The position numbers were made by a program, and so were the translations under genes. The notes beneath the pieces are model-generated. The model saw nothing but the letters and a program-made list of their open reading frames with translations. It searched no databases and was not told the origin of the DNA. From assembly GCF_947172395.1 (NCBI RefSeq), contig NC_069093.1, positions 13,675,561-13,739,560 on the forward strand: 64,000 nucleotides of DNA. Reading direction: 5' to 3'. Positions 1 through 10,841 of the stretch are shown one piece after another (the first letter of the stretch is position 1; each line of letters begins with the position of its first letter). This DNA comes from Bicyclus anynana (Eukaryota; Arthropoda; Insecta; Lepidoptera; Nymphalidae).

Positions 1-1062
1 TTCGCCCCTTTTAAGTAACCCAAGTCTTAATTGGGACACGTGGAATTTGACTTGAAATAATTATTAAGACCGAGGGTGCAATCACACTTATTCGACGCTT
101 TTTAGGTAGGTATATATTTATATATTCGTACAGTTTTTACGGAATTATTTATTGTTCCCGTGTCGTGTTTCTCGTTTCGGAATCTAAGCAGTAAATGATG
201 ATTGTAAAGTAACTATCAAGGAAACTTGCAATACTAGCGTATGCCCGTGACTTTGTCCGCCCTTAGACCTCCTTAATCCGGCACTATCGTGAAATCTGTT
301 CTTAGCAGGCGTCTACTAACTACAAAGTGCCTCTGTCAAGTTTGATATTTGTACCTCAAGCTGTCAGTGACCTACCGCTTGAAAAAAAACTGTATTTGCA
401 TTTCGCTTCCGTTAACATCAGACGTCTCGGTATTTGTATATAATACTACTGGTTCAGATTATACCGCGATGAGCAGGCGAAAAACTCAACTGAGTTGTTC
501 TTAAGTAAAATAAATAAAATTCAAAATATCGAACGAGTGTGAATCGTACCCCAGTTTTCGACCTCAAATGCTCCCATTAATTAGTCTCAGAATACAGAGG
601 CGCGTGTAAAACCTACGTTATGACGTCACAGCGGCGTGTGAACAGTGAATGTGAATTATAAGAACTGTGTGATTCATGTTGGAGTTAAGTGAGCAACAAT
701 TTGATCTTGTCGCCCTTATTAGAGGGCGGTGAGAGGTTGTTGGCGACTTGACGGCTCGAGTGCTTATTGTGTGGTTGTATGCTAGGTCTTTGGGTTATAG
801 GGGAGGAATGGGGTTTTTATTTACTTAACTGTAATTAAGTTTTTCGCAGTCACTTTAATTTTATTAAATATAATGAACTGAACTGAATAGCTTACCGTAG
901 TTACATTGGCTTGTATATGCGAGTATTACTTAAAAACTGAGGGTAATAGAGGAGGTCACCGTACCCACACTATCTGAAAAACAGTGTAGCTTGAAAATTC
1001 AATTTCTTTTTTCGTCTAACATATTTATTCACAAATATTAATTAAACTGTGCCATGATTAAT
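1..1062. other. Non-coding stretch, no gene recognised
   Basis: No open frame of note and no repeat family that I recognise. The only motif worth recording is a palindromic CRE-type site TGACGTCA at 621-628, in a locally GC-richer patch (600-640). It could be promoter-proximal DNA for the unseen Rac1 5' exon, but nothing else supports that. Confidence 0.4.
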
Positions 1063-1372
1063 GAGCCGAGATAGACCAGTGGTTATGAATTCTGCCTCCG
1101 ATTTCGGTGAGTGTGGGTTCGAATCCGATCCGAGGCATGCACCTCCAACTTTTCAGTTATGTGCATTTTAAGAAATTAAATATCACGTGTCTCAAACGGT
1201 GAATGAAAAACATCGTAAGGAAATACCAGACAATTTTCTAAATTCTCTGCGTGTGTGAAGTCAATCCGCATTGGGCCAGCGTGGTGGACTAATCTAACCT
1301 AAGCCTAACCCCTCTCATTCTAAGAGGAGACTCGTGCTCAGCAGTGAGCCAAATATGGGTTGATAATGATGA
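1063..1372 (+). mobile_element. tRNA-derived SINE, family A
   Basis: The head starts GAGCCGAGATAGACCAGTGG (A-box-like) and carries GGGTTCGAATCC (B-box) about 50 bases on, the split RNA polymerase III promoter of a tRNA-derived SINE. The body is shared with at least seven other copies in the window (for example 31289-31581) and ends with ATATGGGTTGATAATGATGA. It is diverged from those copies, so an old insertion. Confidence 0.8.
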
Positions 1373-1505
1373 TATAAACTGTGAACTCGACGAAAATGAG
1401 GCCACCGGGTCAGACATTCCTGTCGCATGTTCTTAATTTTATAACCTTGCAATCCCCCCTGCGGAAACTGATCCCTAATCTGATGTACTTGACTTTTTAA
1501 ATGTT

Positions 1506-1757
1506 TCATCATCATCATCATTAACAACCCGTATTCGGCTCACTGTTGAGGACGAGTCTCCTCTCAGAATAAGAGGGGTTTGGCTTGAATATGTCCACCA
1601 TGCTGGGTGTGAAGTCGGCCAATGCAGATTGGCAGACTTCACACTTGTAGAGAATTAAGAAAATTCTCAAGTATACAGGTTTCCTCACGATGTTTTCACT
1701 TCACCGTTTGTAGCACGTGATATTTTATTTCCTTAAATGCACACAACTGAAAATTGA
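1506..1757 (-). mobile_element. SINE family A, 5'-truncated
   Basis: Reverse complement of the family A body and tail: the tail motif reads CATCATCATCATTAACAACC at the left end and the body stops at the CACACAACTGAAAA stretch, so the tRNA-like head is missing. 5' truncation is usual for target-primed reverse transcription. Confidence 0.75.
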
Positions 1758-1845
1758 ATTGTTATATGTACATAATACTGAAATTTAATTATTATATCTA
1801 CATAATATTTAAATGAAATTATTATATCTACATAATATTTAAAAA
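1758..1845. repeat. AT-rich tandem repeat, about 33-bp unit
   Basis: About three imperfect copies of a unit like GAAATTATTATATCTACATA follow each other directly after the truncated SINE. No coding potential. Confidence 0.6.
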
Positions 1846-1854
1846 ATACAACTC

Positions 1855-1988
1855 TCATCAATATCTCCTGAAGATGCTCCGGTTTCAGGGTGAAACGTAC
1901 GTAGAGAGTATTTTGTCGGACCTGGGTGACGTTGTCGCATGGGTTCGTCGGTTTTTCGCGGATGATAGCTTAATAAATAAATTATTAT
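1855..1988 (+). mobile_element. Retroelement tail-like repeat with hammerhead-like core, copy 1
   Basis: The sequence from ATCTCCTGAAGATGCTCCGG through GGGTGAAACGTACGTAGAGA to GATAGCTTAATAAATAAATT is nearly identical to 24276-24408, so this is an interspersed repeat. CTGAAGA and GAAAC with the spacing seen resemble the conserved core of a hammerhead ribozyme, which is known from Penelope-like and other retroelements. No protein-coding part of the parent element is present here. Confidence 0.55.
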
Positions 1989-2397
1989 ATATAGAGTAGC
2001 CTATATGATGATAGTTTTGTAAAAAGTGGTGGTAAGGCCCTGATAACATTTTCTAATACAGTTTATCAGATTCACAAAAACGGGAAATCGACTAGGTGCC
2101 CAGCCTAGTCGATTTCATTTCCGCGCCAAAGGCCTTGGCGATTAACCTTATAGGTACGGGCACAGTGAAGCAATGACCTTCTAAAGTTCTGACCTAACAG
2201 CACAATCAGTGTGGGTGTTGGAATTGGAAACATAACAATATTACATCACTAGTTTGTCGAATGTTCAAATATGACTTTATCTGGAAATGTTAAATACTAA
2301 AATGGTGATAAACAAAAAAAATCCTCGCTGAGTTTGTGGGCTCATCTTGCATCAAGGCGCTTTTGGAACCATCGTAACTTTTGTTTTAAGTTTCGAC

Positions 2398-2630
2398 TAC
2401 TTACCTAATTAGCGGTCGCCCGCGACTTCATTCGCGTGGAATTCGCGTGGATTTTTTCGGGATGAAAAGTAGTAGATGAGTAGTAGTTTACTCTGGATTG
2501 ACTAAATGTCAATCCAGAGTAAAATCTATTCCATTCCAAATTTCAGCCAAATCGGTTCAGTACACACACACTTACTTCCGCCTTTATAATCCAAGTCTGA
2601 TTACCCAAAGCTTCAAAAGAGCTTGTAAAT
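2398..2630 (-). repeat. Degenerate Helitron-like or LINE-derived interspersed repeat
   Basis: Begins with GTCGCCCGCGACTTCATTCG and later has AAATCGGTTCAGTACACACA, phrases shared with other scattered repeats here (8585-8950, 28094-28130). Too degraded to classify. It contains a short direct/inverted pair of the motif GACTAAATGTCAATCCAGAG. Confidence 0.4.
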
Positions 2631-2687
2631 AAGGCCTAAGCCTTTAACTTTGACTTAGGAGAAAAAATTCATAAGACTAGCTTTAGT

Positions 2688-2853
2688 TATAGTTTGGCAA
2701 GTTACAGGCAACTCCAATTATATGTGGGCGACGGGGGGAAAGACTGTGCGAGTGTGAAATCTTGCGTGCGGGGAAGTGAGGTGCATCAGTCGTGAATTTT
2801 TCATTCATCGCTACACTCCCCCTAGCCCGCGTGGATTAAGTTGCCAAGCTATA
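2688..2853 (-). mobile_element. MITE family M1 (TATAGYYTGGCAA termini), copy 1
   Basis: The ends TATAGTTTGGCAAG and CTTAAGTTGCCAAGC..TATA are imperfect inverted repeats. Two more copies in inverse orientation are at 32925-33092 and 48866-49048, sharing the internal blocks GTCCGCGCGGGC, AGGAGGCGTGTAG and GTCGCCCGCATATC. Short length, TIRs and TA-rich target fit a non-autonomous DNA transposon. Confidence 0.65.
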
Positions 2854-3159
2854 GTAGAGCACTTTGTGACACTTACATTTTTTCCGTAGCATGTCAAGTA
2901 CAACAATCAACTGGTTAGAAAAATTTAAAAAAAAAACTATAAAATTATACTTCTATATCATACTTACATACATACGGGTGAACCGTAGGAATATAAAGCG
3001 TGTTCTGTACGAGTTGTAATCGAGTAGAAACGGAAATACGTGCCGTTCTATCTAGTTACCATGCCACACCATCATGTTCTTACTAAAATGAAAAAAAAGC
3101 ATCCTGTTTAAACAATTGAAACTTTTGTATTATTAGGTATAGATGCAATAATTGCTTCG

Positions 3160-3420
3160 TCATCACCATCATTAACAGACGTCCACTGATCAACATAGGC
3201 CTCTTCCAGACTTCCAAATACAACGTTCTCGAGAGGCTAACATCCAGCGGCTCCCTACTCCCAATTTTTACTTAGTGTTAGCGAATTCTTTGTAAGAATC
3301 ATCATGATCATTAACAGCCGATGGACGTCCACTTCTGAACATACGCCTCTTTCATGGACTTCCAAACAAAACGGTCTCGAGCCGCGAGCATCCAGCGGTT
3401 CCCATTATGAAAAATGTTCT
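3160..3420 (-). mobile_element. Decayed RTE-type LINE 3' ends, two fragments
   Basis: Two successive fragments (about 3160-3260 and 3300-3410) each begin with CATCA repeats and then GACGTCCACTG..CATAGGCCTC, the reverse complement of the conserved LINE 3' end seen intact at 15000-15360. Both are diverged and contain no usable frame. Confidence 0.5.
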
Positions 3421-3628
3421 ATTTTAAATAGAATTAACCAGTTTTTCTCAATTCGTCATGTTATTTTATCCAATAATTCTATTGAGTTTTTTGATTTTAT
3501 TGCTTGTAAGTGTACACCTATAACGCATGTATTAACGGCCTTTATGATTATTTTCCTTTCGTTAGGGTGCATTTCTGGTATTAGGGCGCATGATATGTGG
3601 AGGTTATTTATGATCTGAAGCCTAAAGA

Positions 3629-3790
3629 TAGGCGTCCACATATCGCCATCGTAAGTATGGGACGTATTGCATTAGACGGATTTTTAATTTTACGGTAGAT
3701 TCGTGCGATCCGTACGATGCGGATTAGTGGACGCACTTGTATGACTGTCTATACAAAGAATACTACGATCTGTTCGATGCGATGCGTCAG
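3629..3790 (-). mobile_element. MITE family M2 (GGCGTCCACTGATC termini), copy 1
   Basis: Starts near GGCGTCCACATATCGCC and contains CGATCCGTACGATGCGGATT and GATGCGATGCGTCAGATAC. Other copies with the same blocks are at 7070-7195 and 29778-29935, and a fragment is near 6496-6550. In the copy at 7070-7195, GCGTCCACTGAT and ATCAGTGGACGC form a clear inverted pair. The interior is itself rich in GATCG-type palindromes. Confidence 0.5.
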
Positions 3791-3802
3791 ATACTTACAG
3801 TC

Positions 3803-3941
3803 GAATTCATAGACGTTGTAGGGGCAACCCTAGGAGATCATTCAGCCGCTGACTGTCGAATTTAACCTCTATTTGTTTGAGAATTCGACACTCAGCGGGT
3901 GAATAATCACCTGGGGGTGCCCCTACAACGTCTATGAATTC
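3803..3941. repeat. Fold-back hairpin, 61-base arms
   Basis: GAATTCATAGACGTTGTAGG at 3803 is matched by CCTACAACGTCTATGAATTC ending at 3941. The arms 3803-3863 and 3881-3941 pair almost throughout, with a few mismatches, around a 17-base loop. It directly follows the M2 element and may be a separate tiny fold-back element. Confidence 0.8.
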
Positions 3942-4465
3942 CACTGTTGGTCGTATGATGCGTATATTATGTGGGTGTCTACCATTAAACGTTTACCGTT
4001 TTTTTAAGTTCCCCGTATCAATTATCCGCTTCTATTATTTTTTATTTCAATTTATTTTTTGCACGCTGATTAAAAGCAAAAAGTTCACCCCCCATGGAGG
4101 TGCGAACAAACCTTTATGAGGTAGGTACTTGCACCCCTTTAGTTAACCACAAAAGGAACGGGAGCACTGTTCGCCGTAGCGTGCATTAGGCGTACAGAAC
4201 CCTTAACACGTATAACCCCTACCCCGGTTATTGTCAACCCAGTGGCCTAAATCCTGCCGTGCTCCTGTCTAGTCCCCAGGCTGGCCTACTTGCATACTTG
4301 CGAGAATAAAAGCGAATCTAGGTAAAAGAGGTGTTGCCGACGGAAATGTTTTGCCATAATTATAACTGTGACTACAATTTTTTTAACTAGATCTTTTAAC
4401 TAAAATAAACATCTACTACTATTTACAGGTTTTTTAACAGTATTTCAACAGTCCAAGATTTTGTT
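3942..4465. other. Gene-free stretch
   Basis: No conserved protein similarity or recognised repeat. GC-richer around 4125-4290, with runs such as AACCCCTACCCCGG, perhaps an unrecognised repeat. Confidence 0.3.
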
Positions 4466-4745
4466 TCATCAAAACCCATATTCGGTTTACTGTTGATCAC
4501 GAGTCTCTTGTCAGAAAGTGAGGGTTAGGGTAATATCCCACTAAGCTGGCCCAATTTTTCGCGTTAACAAAATTCTCAAGTATGTAGGTTTCCTCACGAT
4601 GACCTTCACCGATTGAGACGCGTATTTAATTTCTTAAAATGCACATAACTGAAAAGTTGGAGATGCATGCCCCGGACCGGATTTGAATCTATGCCCTACG
4701 AATCGAAGAGGGAGGTCATATCCACTGATCTATCACGGCTCAGAT
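4466..4745 (-). mobile_element. SINE family A, near full length, diverged
   Basis: Reverse complement of the family consensus: tail CCCATATTCGGTTTACTGTT at the left, B-box complement near 4680 and head complement TCTATCACGGCTC at 4729-4741. Internal deletion around 4560. Old copy. Confidence 0.75.
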
Positions 4746-4897
4746 TTTGTTTATGTCATAGTAAGATATTCCAGTAGGCACCGGATGACATTTTACATAG
4801 AATCTCAATTTCGTATATGTCAACTAGCATACGTCAAAGATAGTGAATTAGCCTGCAATGGTGGTTAATGATGTTGTTATTGAATTTGATTGATGAT

Positions 4898-4962
4898 AGT
4901 ATAGAATTCGAGAGGAAACTCGAGCTCAGCAGTGAGACGAATATGGGTTGATAATGATGATG
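4898..4962 (+). mobile_element. SINE family A, 3' end only
   Basis: GAGAGGAAACTCGAGCTCAG followed by CAGTGAGACGAATATGGG and TTGATAATGATGATG matches the last 65 bases of family A. Confidence 0.65.
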
Positions 4963-5263
4963 TGTAGAATACTGTAAGCGCCTCGTTGGTGCAGTGGTTG
5001 TCCTATGTGGATCACGAGGATATAGTTGTAGTCAGTGGCGTGCACAAGGTTTTTAACTAGAGTATGCACTATAAGTACAAATTGTACAAAATTGAAAATT
5101 CCACCTCCAATACAGGTAGGTGCGTAATGAATCCTCAGGGTATGAATCGCCACTGGTTTGAGTCTGAGATTAAGGTACAGATAACAGAGTATGCACAAGT
5201 TTATTCACACACTTGTGCACTGTAGAATAATATTTCCCTACATCGTGGTTAATAAAGTTTTTA

Positions 5264-5423
5264 AGCCTCAATAGCTCAACGGTAAGAGCGGTTGGACTCA
5301 TCACCGAGGGGTGGTTCGATCCCCGCCCCGTTGGTTTATTATCGTACCCACTCCTAGCACAGTCTTTCCCGACTAGTTGGAGGGGAATGGGTCATATTAT
5401 AAAAAATGTGGCAAATATTCTTT
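5264..5423 (+). mobile_element. tRNA-derived SINE, family C
   Basis: The head GCCTCAATAGCTCAACGGTA carries an A-box-like stretch and GGTTCGATCCC about 35 bases on is a B-box, so it resembles a tRNA gene, but the 3' side does not close a cloverleaf acceptor and runs into ACAGTCTTTCCCGACTAGTT and an A-rich end. That fits a SINE head rather than a functional tRNA. Confidence 0.6.
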
Positions 5424-5992
5424 TATTTAAAAAAAAAAATCACTTTGGTTAACAAATGTTAACCACCGTGGTCGAAAATCGGTCATAAGGCCATTGTCCA
5501 TTAATACTAACTTTTTTGCGCAAATATATTGCATAACAAAGTGCAGGTAACATTTTGTAGGTCAACGTTTATTATTGATTTGTTTGGACTGTGTTTGAAA
5601 TAAAATGTCGTGTCAGTTATTAATTATTGTACTTTCAATCATAATTTTTGACCTACTAATTAACATATTTTAAATATATTGTTTCTGATACATGGTATTT
5701 CTCTTTGGTAATCATGAAAAAAAACAGTTGAACGAATATGCTTGGTAACAAGACTCCGCGCCACGAAATAAGTCCCGAAGACGCGGTGCTAATCTCGGTA
5801 TTAATGGAGCTCATTGTCATTTCGTAATGGCGGTCTTATTGTTATTTGTGTAAGGCGCTGACTAATTTTAGTTCAGGTTTTAGCCGCGGGAATTTTTTCG
5901 TGGCGCGAAGTCTACACTGGATATTTTTTGTTCTAGTATGTCTATTTGTCTGTCAGTCAATTTTTTATACTGTTTCATGGACACGGACGTAA

Positions 5993-6192
5993 ATCTATAC
6001 TAATGGTATAAAGCTGTAGAGTTTGTTTGTTTAATTTAACGCGCTAATCTCAGGAACTACCGATGAGATTTGAAAAAATACTTTCAGTGTTAGATAGCTC
6101 ATTAATCGAGGAAGGCTATAGGCTATATTTTATCCCTGTATTCCTACGGGAATGGGAACCACGCGGGTGAAACCGCGCGGCATCTACTAGTC
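5993..6192 (+). mobile_element. Lep1-like non-autonomous Helitron
   Basis: Starts ATCTATACTAATGGTATAAA, continues GAGTTTGTTTGTTTAA, AACGCGCTAATCTCAGGAAC, and ends with a GC-rich CCGCGCGGCATCTACTAG. This order is the lepidopteran Lep1 Helitron-like pattern as I remember it; similar copies occur at 9938, 14048, 17099, 18700, 33632 and 49866. Confidence 0.7.
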
Positions 6193-7069
6193 TCATTAAA
6201 AGCGGCTAAAGTTTCTGTTTCTCGCCGATAGCTGGTTAGCTGGATAGGTTGCGTAACTTTACTAGCCAATGGGGTGAAGTTGCCACGTTTAGGCGTTTAT
6301 TATATTTTATTTATTTTACCAAGTTTAAATATTGAATAGATGCAGGTGTTACATCGCAGAAGTTCCTGATACATTCACGTTTCATTATTCATCGAACAAG
6401 GTAATTTAATAAATGTACACATGTATAAGGTTAGACAATGTCGATTGTCGAGAAAGAAATTAGTCATAGTAGGCATTACATTATTAATTTTGTTATGGTA
6501 GGCGTCCACTGATGCCGATGCCGGATATATCGACGCGAGCCGTTAATTTGAAGTTTCATAGTCCACTAATATTAATAATTTGACATGAGGTAGGTATTCA
6601 CGCTGTCTTCATATATTATTATAAATAAAGTGATACGTATGTTCAAAAAGTTCAAATTATGTATTATCATGTAATCGTGACCATTGACTCTTCACTGAAT
6701 CTACTTAAAATACTCTAAAGCCCTCAATCAAATTACCTTCTATCATGAAAGAAATGATTAATAGAGTCCCTGCGCATGGTAGACTGAAAGATTTCCTCGC
6801 GCGCGGAAATTGAGTTAGTCCCGGAATTACTCAATTAGTTCGCCTAGTGAACGCCGCGCCAATTTGCCTCAAAAGCAGCCATAATTGGTTTAAAATTAAT
6901 ATTCAATCTCTACTCCAAAGTAGATATTTAATACTTACTACAAATATATAGTACAAAGTATTATCGGATTTATGCATTGCTTCATGTTTGCTTTTTTGTC
7001 GCTTTGTATCTGTAAGCTCTTAAGATTTTAGAATTCTTTGTGTGTTTTTAGTGGAAAGTCATACAAGTG
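6193..7069. other. Gene-free stretch
   Basis: AT-rich, without open frames of interest. Contains an M2 fragment near 6496-6550 (GGCGTCCACTGATGCCGATG) and otherwise no recognised element. Confidence 0.35.
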
Positions 7070-7195
7070 CGTCCACTGATGCGTTTCATACGGATCGCAT
7101 CGAACGGACTTTAACTACCGTAACATTAGAAATTCGTATGATGCGATGCGTCCGATACGTGCGATGGGGATCAGTGGACGCCTGCCATTAATCAG
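7070..7195. mobile_element. MITE family M2, copy 2, with clear TIRs
   Basis: GCGTCCACTGAT near the left end and ATCAGTGGACGC near the right end are perfect inverted repeats. The interior has CGGATCGCATCGAACGG and GATGCGATGCGTCCGATACG, which pair with each other imperfectly, so the element can fold on itself. Confidence 0.6.
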
Positions 7196-7871
7196 CTATG
7201 TTCCAACGTTTGATGGGTAGCAGACGTTCGCTCCTTAGCGGAAGTCAGTTAACAATGTGAAGCCAGGTTTCTGATCACAATCAGAATGTAGCCGAGTTTG
7301 CAACCGCTTAGCGCGATGCACCCGACAAGGTCGGTATTGCGTTCCTTTAGAAACGCTCGTAATTGAGGGCATCCGTATCCATTTATGCATCAGACATATT
7401 GATTTAATTTCTGCATTTTTAACTTATTATAAGTATACAATATGTAAAAAGTATCTCCTGCAATTATCTTTATATCTACTAATATAAAGAGGTAAAGTTT
7501 GTGAGATAGTCCCTATAAGTTGTAGGCAGCGCCGGCCGGAAGTAAATTTTGAAATGGGACGAGATCCATTATATTATATCGCGTCTCCTGTTTGCTCCTA
7601 ATAATATGCAGATACCTATACCATATTATGAGTGTAAAGTAAGAATTGAAAGCGAAGATCTTGACCATACTCTGGGGTGACCAATTGAAAATCAGGCGCA
7701 GTACCGTGTATCGTTGACTAGAATTATCATTTAGGCGCTCTTTAGGAATTGGCGCCTGGAGCGACTGCTCCGTTCGCCGCATGGACGGCCCTGGTTGTAG
7801 GTTACAAAGAGGTTACCGGGGGGTAATCTCTGGATCTGGAGAATCACAAGGAGAAAATTAGATAATATTTA

Positions 7872-8200
7872 ACACTAGCAGACCCGGTCAAGCTTCGCTT
7901 TGACTTATGTGCATTTCTTTCCTACTCCTACACAACCCTGTTCCCACCTTTCACATACCCTACACCTACCCTAGACAACCCCTACCCCTACCCTAGCCGT
8001 TCGTTACCCGTATCTTACCCTACCCACCCCTACCCCTTGGACTTTTTTTTTAATTTTTCTTTCCGTAAGAACCATCCTCGTACTTCAAGGAATAAGCAAA
8101 AAAAAAAAAATAGCGAAATCGGTTCAGCCAATCTCGAGATTTGCGATTAGTTAGAATTCAAAATTCATTTTTATATTTATTTATCACACATACTCGTAAT
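7872..8200 (+). repeat. Interspersed repeat with CCCTA-rich tract
   Basis: Starts CTAGCAGACCCGGTCAAGCT, then a degenerate CCCTACCCTA-type tract (about 7917-8038) and GAACCATCCTCGTACTTCAA, ending with ATTTTTATATTTATTTAT. A fragment with the same TTATGTGCACTTCTTTCCTA block is at 38378-38425. Probably a Helitron-like element; the pyrimidine tract is not a telomeric array. Confidence 0.5.
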
Positions 8201-8584
8201 ACGAGTATAATATAAGTAATCAAAGTTCTATCTTTAATTTTCTTATGATGTTTTTCAAATACGGAATAAATTTTTCATTACAAAAGGTGTAACGGAATCT
8301 TTATTGCTGCCTCTCATTACCGGGGTTCGCAGATAGATAACGCGCTCTAAAAGTACTTTACAGTACAATTATGAGGTAACTTTACCCTCCCACTGGAGCT
8401 GTTCGTGTCTGCGTTATGGCTGCTCTTCCGGGGCTTTATTTAATTTGTACGTTTGTGATGTGAAATTTTATAGCTTTTTGTAGTCATGGTAGGATGTAAC
8501 AAGCAAATGGCCCATAAATGACCCACCCGATATTAAGTGGAAACGTACAAACACATCCTAATACAGCCTTGTGTGCCTATAGTA

Positions 8585-8950
8585 TACACTAGCGGACGCT
8601 CGCGACTTCGTCCGCGTGGAAATCAATGTAAACTTTCAAGCCCTATTTTACCACTTTATGGGTTGAATTTAAAAAAAATTCGAATTACATTTTATTTTGT
8701 ATTTTTTTTTATGATTTTTTAAAACTGTAACTCTAAAAATGAAGGACTTTCTATACAAAGTTTCAACCCCTATTTCACCCCCTTCTCATTTTATTTTCGC
8801 AATAAAAAGTATCCTATAACTTTCTCCGTATTATGGTCTTAAACCGTGCCAAGTTTCATTTGAATGCATTCAGTAGTTTCAGCGTGATGCCCGAATAACA
8901 AAAAAAACACGGACAGACAGACAAAAAGTCGAAAAAAAAATATTTTTAGC
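8585..8950 (+). repeat. Interspersed Helitron-like repeat
   Basis: Starts CACTAGCGGACGCTCGCGAC, has TTTCAACCCCTATTTCACCC and ends with ACACGGACAGACAGACAAAA. This combination recurs widely in Lepidoptera in my memory and pieces recur here (2398, 28094). It encodes nothing. Confidence 0.5.
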
Positions 8951-9199
8951 TTCAGTATCGATTATAATGCCCCGCAACAAAAATTTTCAAAATATCTTCA
9001 ATGTATAGAGAATTCGTATTATAAGTATAGACTCTAGATGTCGCTGGGTTCCTTTATGCCACGCTAACGTTTGTTGTTAAAAATGGTATAACTAAAATCT
9101 CAAAGTGCGAATAAATGTATAGAAATCGACCAGTTTTATTATAAGTATAGATAGAAGATTTCTTATAAGTATAGATATAGACTAGTAGTGTGGTATACA

Positions 9200-9509
9200 C
9201 TCAGACCAATTATAGAAGGACCTGTATCGCACTCATAGTCACGAACAAAATTGTCTGTCATTTTCTGAGGAAAACAAGCTTAGATTTGGTATATATCTTA
9301 GTATCTTTAGTAGTTTTGCCCGTTTTTTACACAATTCAATTACACAAAAAGGCATTTTTACGGAGCTCTTTAACCGACGAACACGATTACAACTATTTAA
9401 CATCGATTCTATTGAGACAGTTTTTATAATCGCATTAGATCGTTGATCATATACTTTGACAGAAAAGTAACTTCTAGCGAGGCAGGTCCTATACAATAAT
9501 TGGTCTGAG
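9200..9509 (+). mobile_element. hAT-like MITE, complete, with 8-bp target duplication
   Basis: The 310-bp element begins CTCAGACCAATTATAGAAGG and ends AATAATTGGTCTGAG, giving inverted ends of about 25 bases with mismatches. It is flanked by identical 8-bp repeats GGTATACA (9192-9199 and 9510-9517), the target-site duplication length of hAT transposons. It has no transposase frame. Copies: 19356-19624 and 32343-32628. Confidence 0.85.
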
Positions 9510-9937
9510 GGTATACATTACTTTATTATACTTAACAGTTTTATAAGTTAGATACACGGTACAAGTGCATTACTCTAATTTCTGCTCAAATACGTCATCG
9601 CTTTCTGAAACATAAATCCAAAGTGTAGGGTGTCAAGAGCGTAATTTTCTTTGGACTATTTCACACAAAATTATCATAGTTTTAGTTTTTATTATCACAG
9701 TGTTAAGGATCATTTTGCTTTGCACACTTGTGCTTTTTTGCTCGCGCTTGCTTGTATGATGTATTTTATTACAGGCCCTTAAAAGGGCTAACGATATCCA
9801 CCATCTTTAATGTTAATTGGAGTTGATATAACCCGTTTAATTAGTACTCTGAAAATTAATCATACCATTTACAGTGCATTGAGTTTTACTTACTGATTAA
9901 TTAATATTATTAGTTATGAATGCTAAGTTATTATTTA

Positions 9938-10128
9938 CTAGCAGACGCACCGCGGTTTCATCCGCTTAGTTTCCGTTCCCGTGAGAATACGGGGATTAAA
10001 TATAGCCTATGGCATTCGCAAATAACGCGGCTTTCTAGTGGTAAAAAATTTTCAAAATCGGCCTAGTAGATCCAAATATTACCCCTTACAATACCACAAA
10101 CTTTACCTCCTTATATTGTTAGTATAGA
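9938..10128 (-). mobile_element. Lep1-like Helitron
   Basis: Reverse orientation: TACTAGCAGACGCACCGCGG at the left, GAATACGGGGATTAAATATA in the middle, CTTTACCTCCTTATATTG and TTAGTATAGACA at the right. Confidence 0.65.
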
Positions 10129-10261
10129 CACTACACTACACAAACATATGTACAAGTATAGAAGATTCACTCCGCGACGTCATTAAAATAAATAGCGACT
10201 CTCGGTACGAAACAATACGGCGCAATTCAGTTCGAACAAAATTATTAGCGAGCCGTTTTAT

Positions 10262-10455
10262 TTACCTACAAAATCAGCGACATCTCGGCGGCAGCCAATG
10301 GCACTCGACTGCAGTCGGCGACGTTGCGGCGGCAGGCGACGGCGTCATCGACTACAGTCGTCTCTCGGCGGCGGTCGCCCACTGCAGTCGACTCCCGTAG
10401 GCTGCCGCCGAGACGTTGCCGTCTGCAGTCGTCGAGCAGCTGCCGCTCGAGAACA
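10262..10455. repeat. GC-rich degenerate minisatellite (CGGCGGCAG / GTCGACTGCAG)
   Basis: A 190-base block of GC-rich 9-10-bp motifs such as CTCGGCGGCAG, GACTGCAGTCG and TGCCGCCGAGACG in both orientations, sharply different from the AT-rich surroundings. It shares words with the minisatellite inside the TIR element 13590-13782, but I see no AGGGTTCATTTACACG ends here, so it may be an expanded, end-less relative. Confidence 0.6.
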
Positions 10456-10841
10456 CCTAGTTTTTTTAAATAGATAGAACATTAGCATTACTTACTTTGA
10501 GTCGAAATATTGATTAGAATTGATAATAATAATAATCTATTATTTATAATCTGAAAATAATCAACAGTGACAGAAAGACGTCTTTATAAGAACAAAAACA
10601 TACGATTGTTTATGTTTATACAGGACTATACCAAAGGAATGAGTAACTGCCCAAGTGAATGCCTTCAAAGCACGTTCATGTACGGGGAGATTGAGCACAA
10701 TCGGGCACTGTTTGCCCACACCATTGTATTGTATTGTTCGTTTCTTTAATCGATAAGAAACAAAGGCGTGAAATAATAGCGGTAAGCGATATCGCCTCGC
10801 GCCCGACAATCGCTGCCCGAAATTGTATTGTGTTCGTAACA

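Noticed and set aside
5264..5335. Possible tRNA gene
   Set aside because: A- and B-box-like words are present but acceptor and anticodon stems do not close, and the sequence continues into a repeat body; treated as a SINE head.
7917..8040. CCCTA-rich tract as interstitial telomere
   Set aside because: Insect telomere repeat is TTAGG/CCTAA; the tract is degenerate CCCTAC and belongs to a dispersed repeat also seen at 38378.
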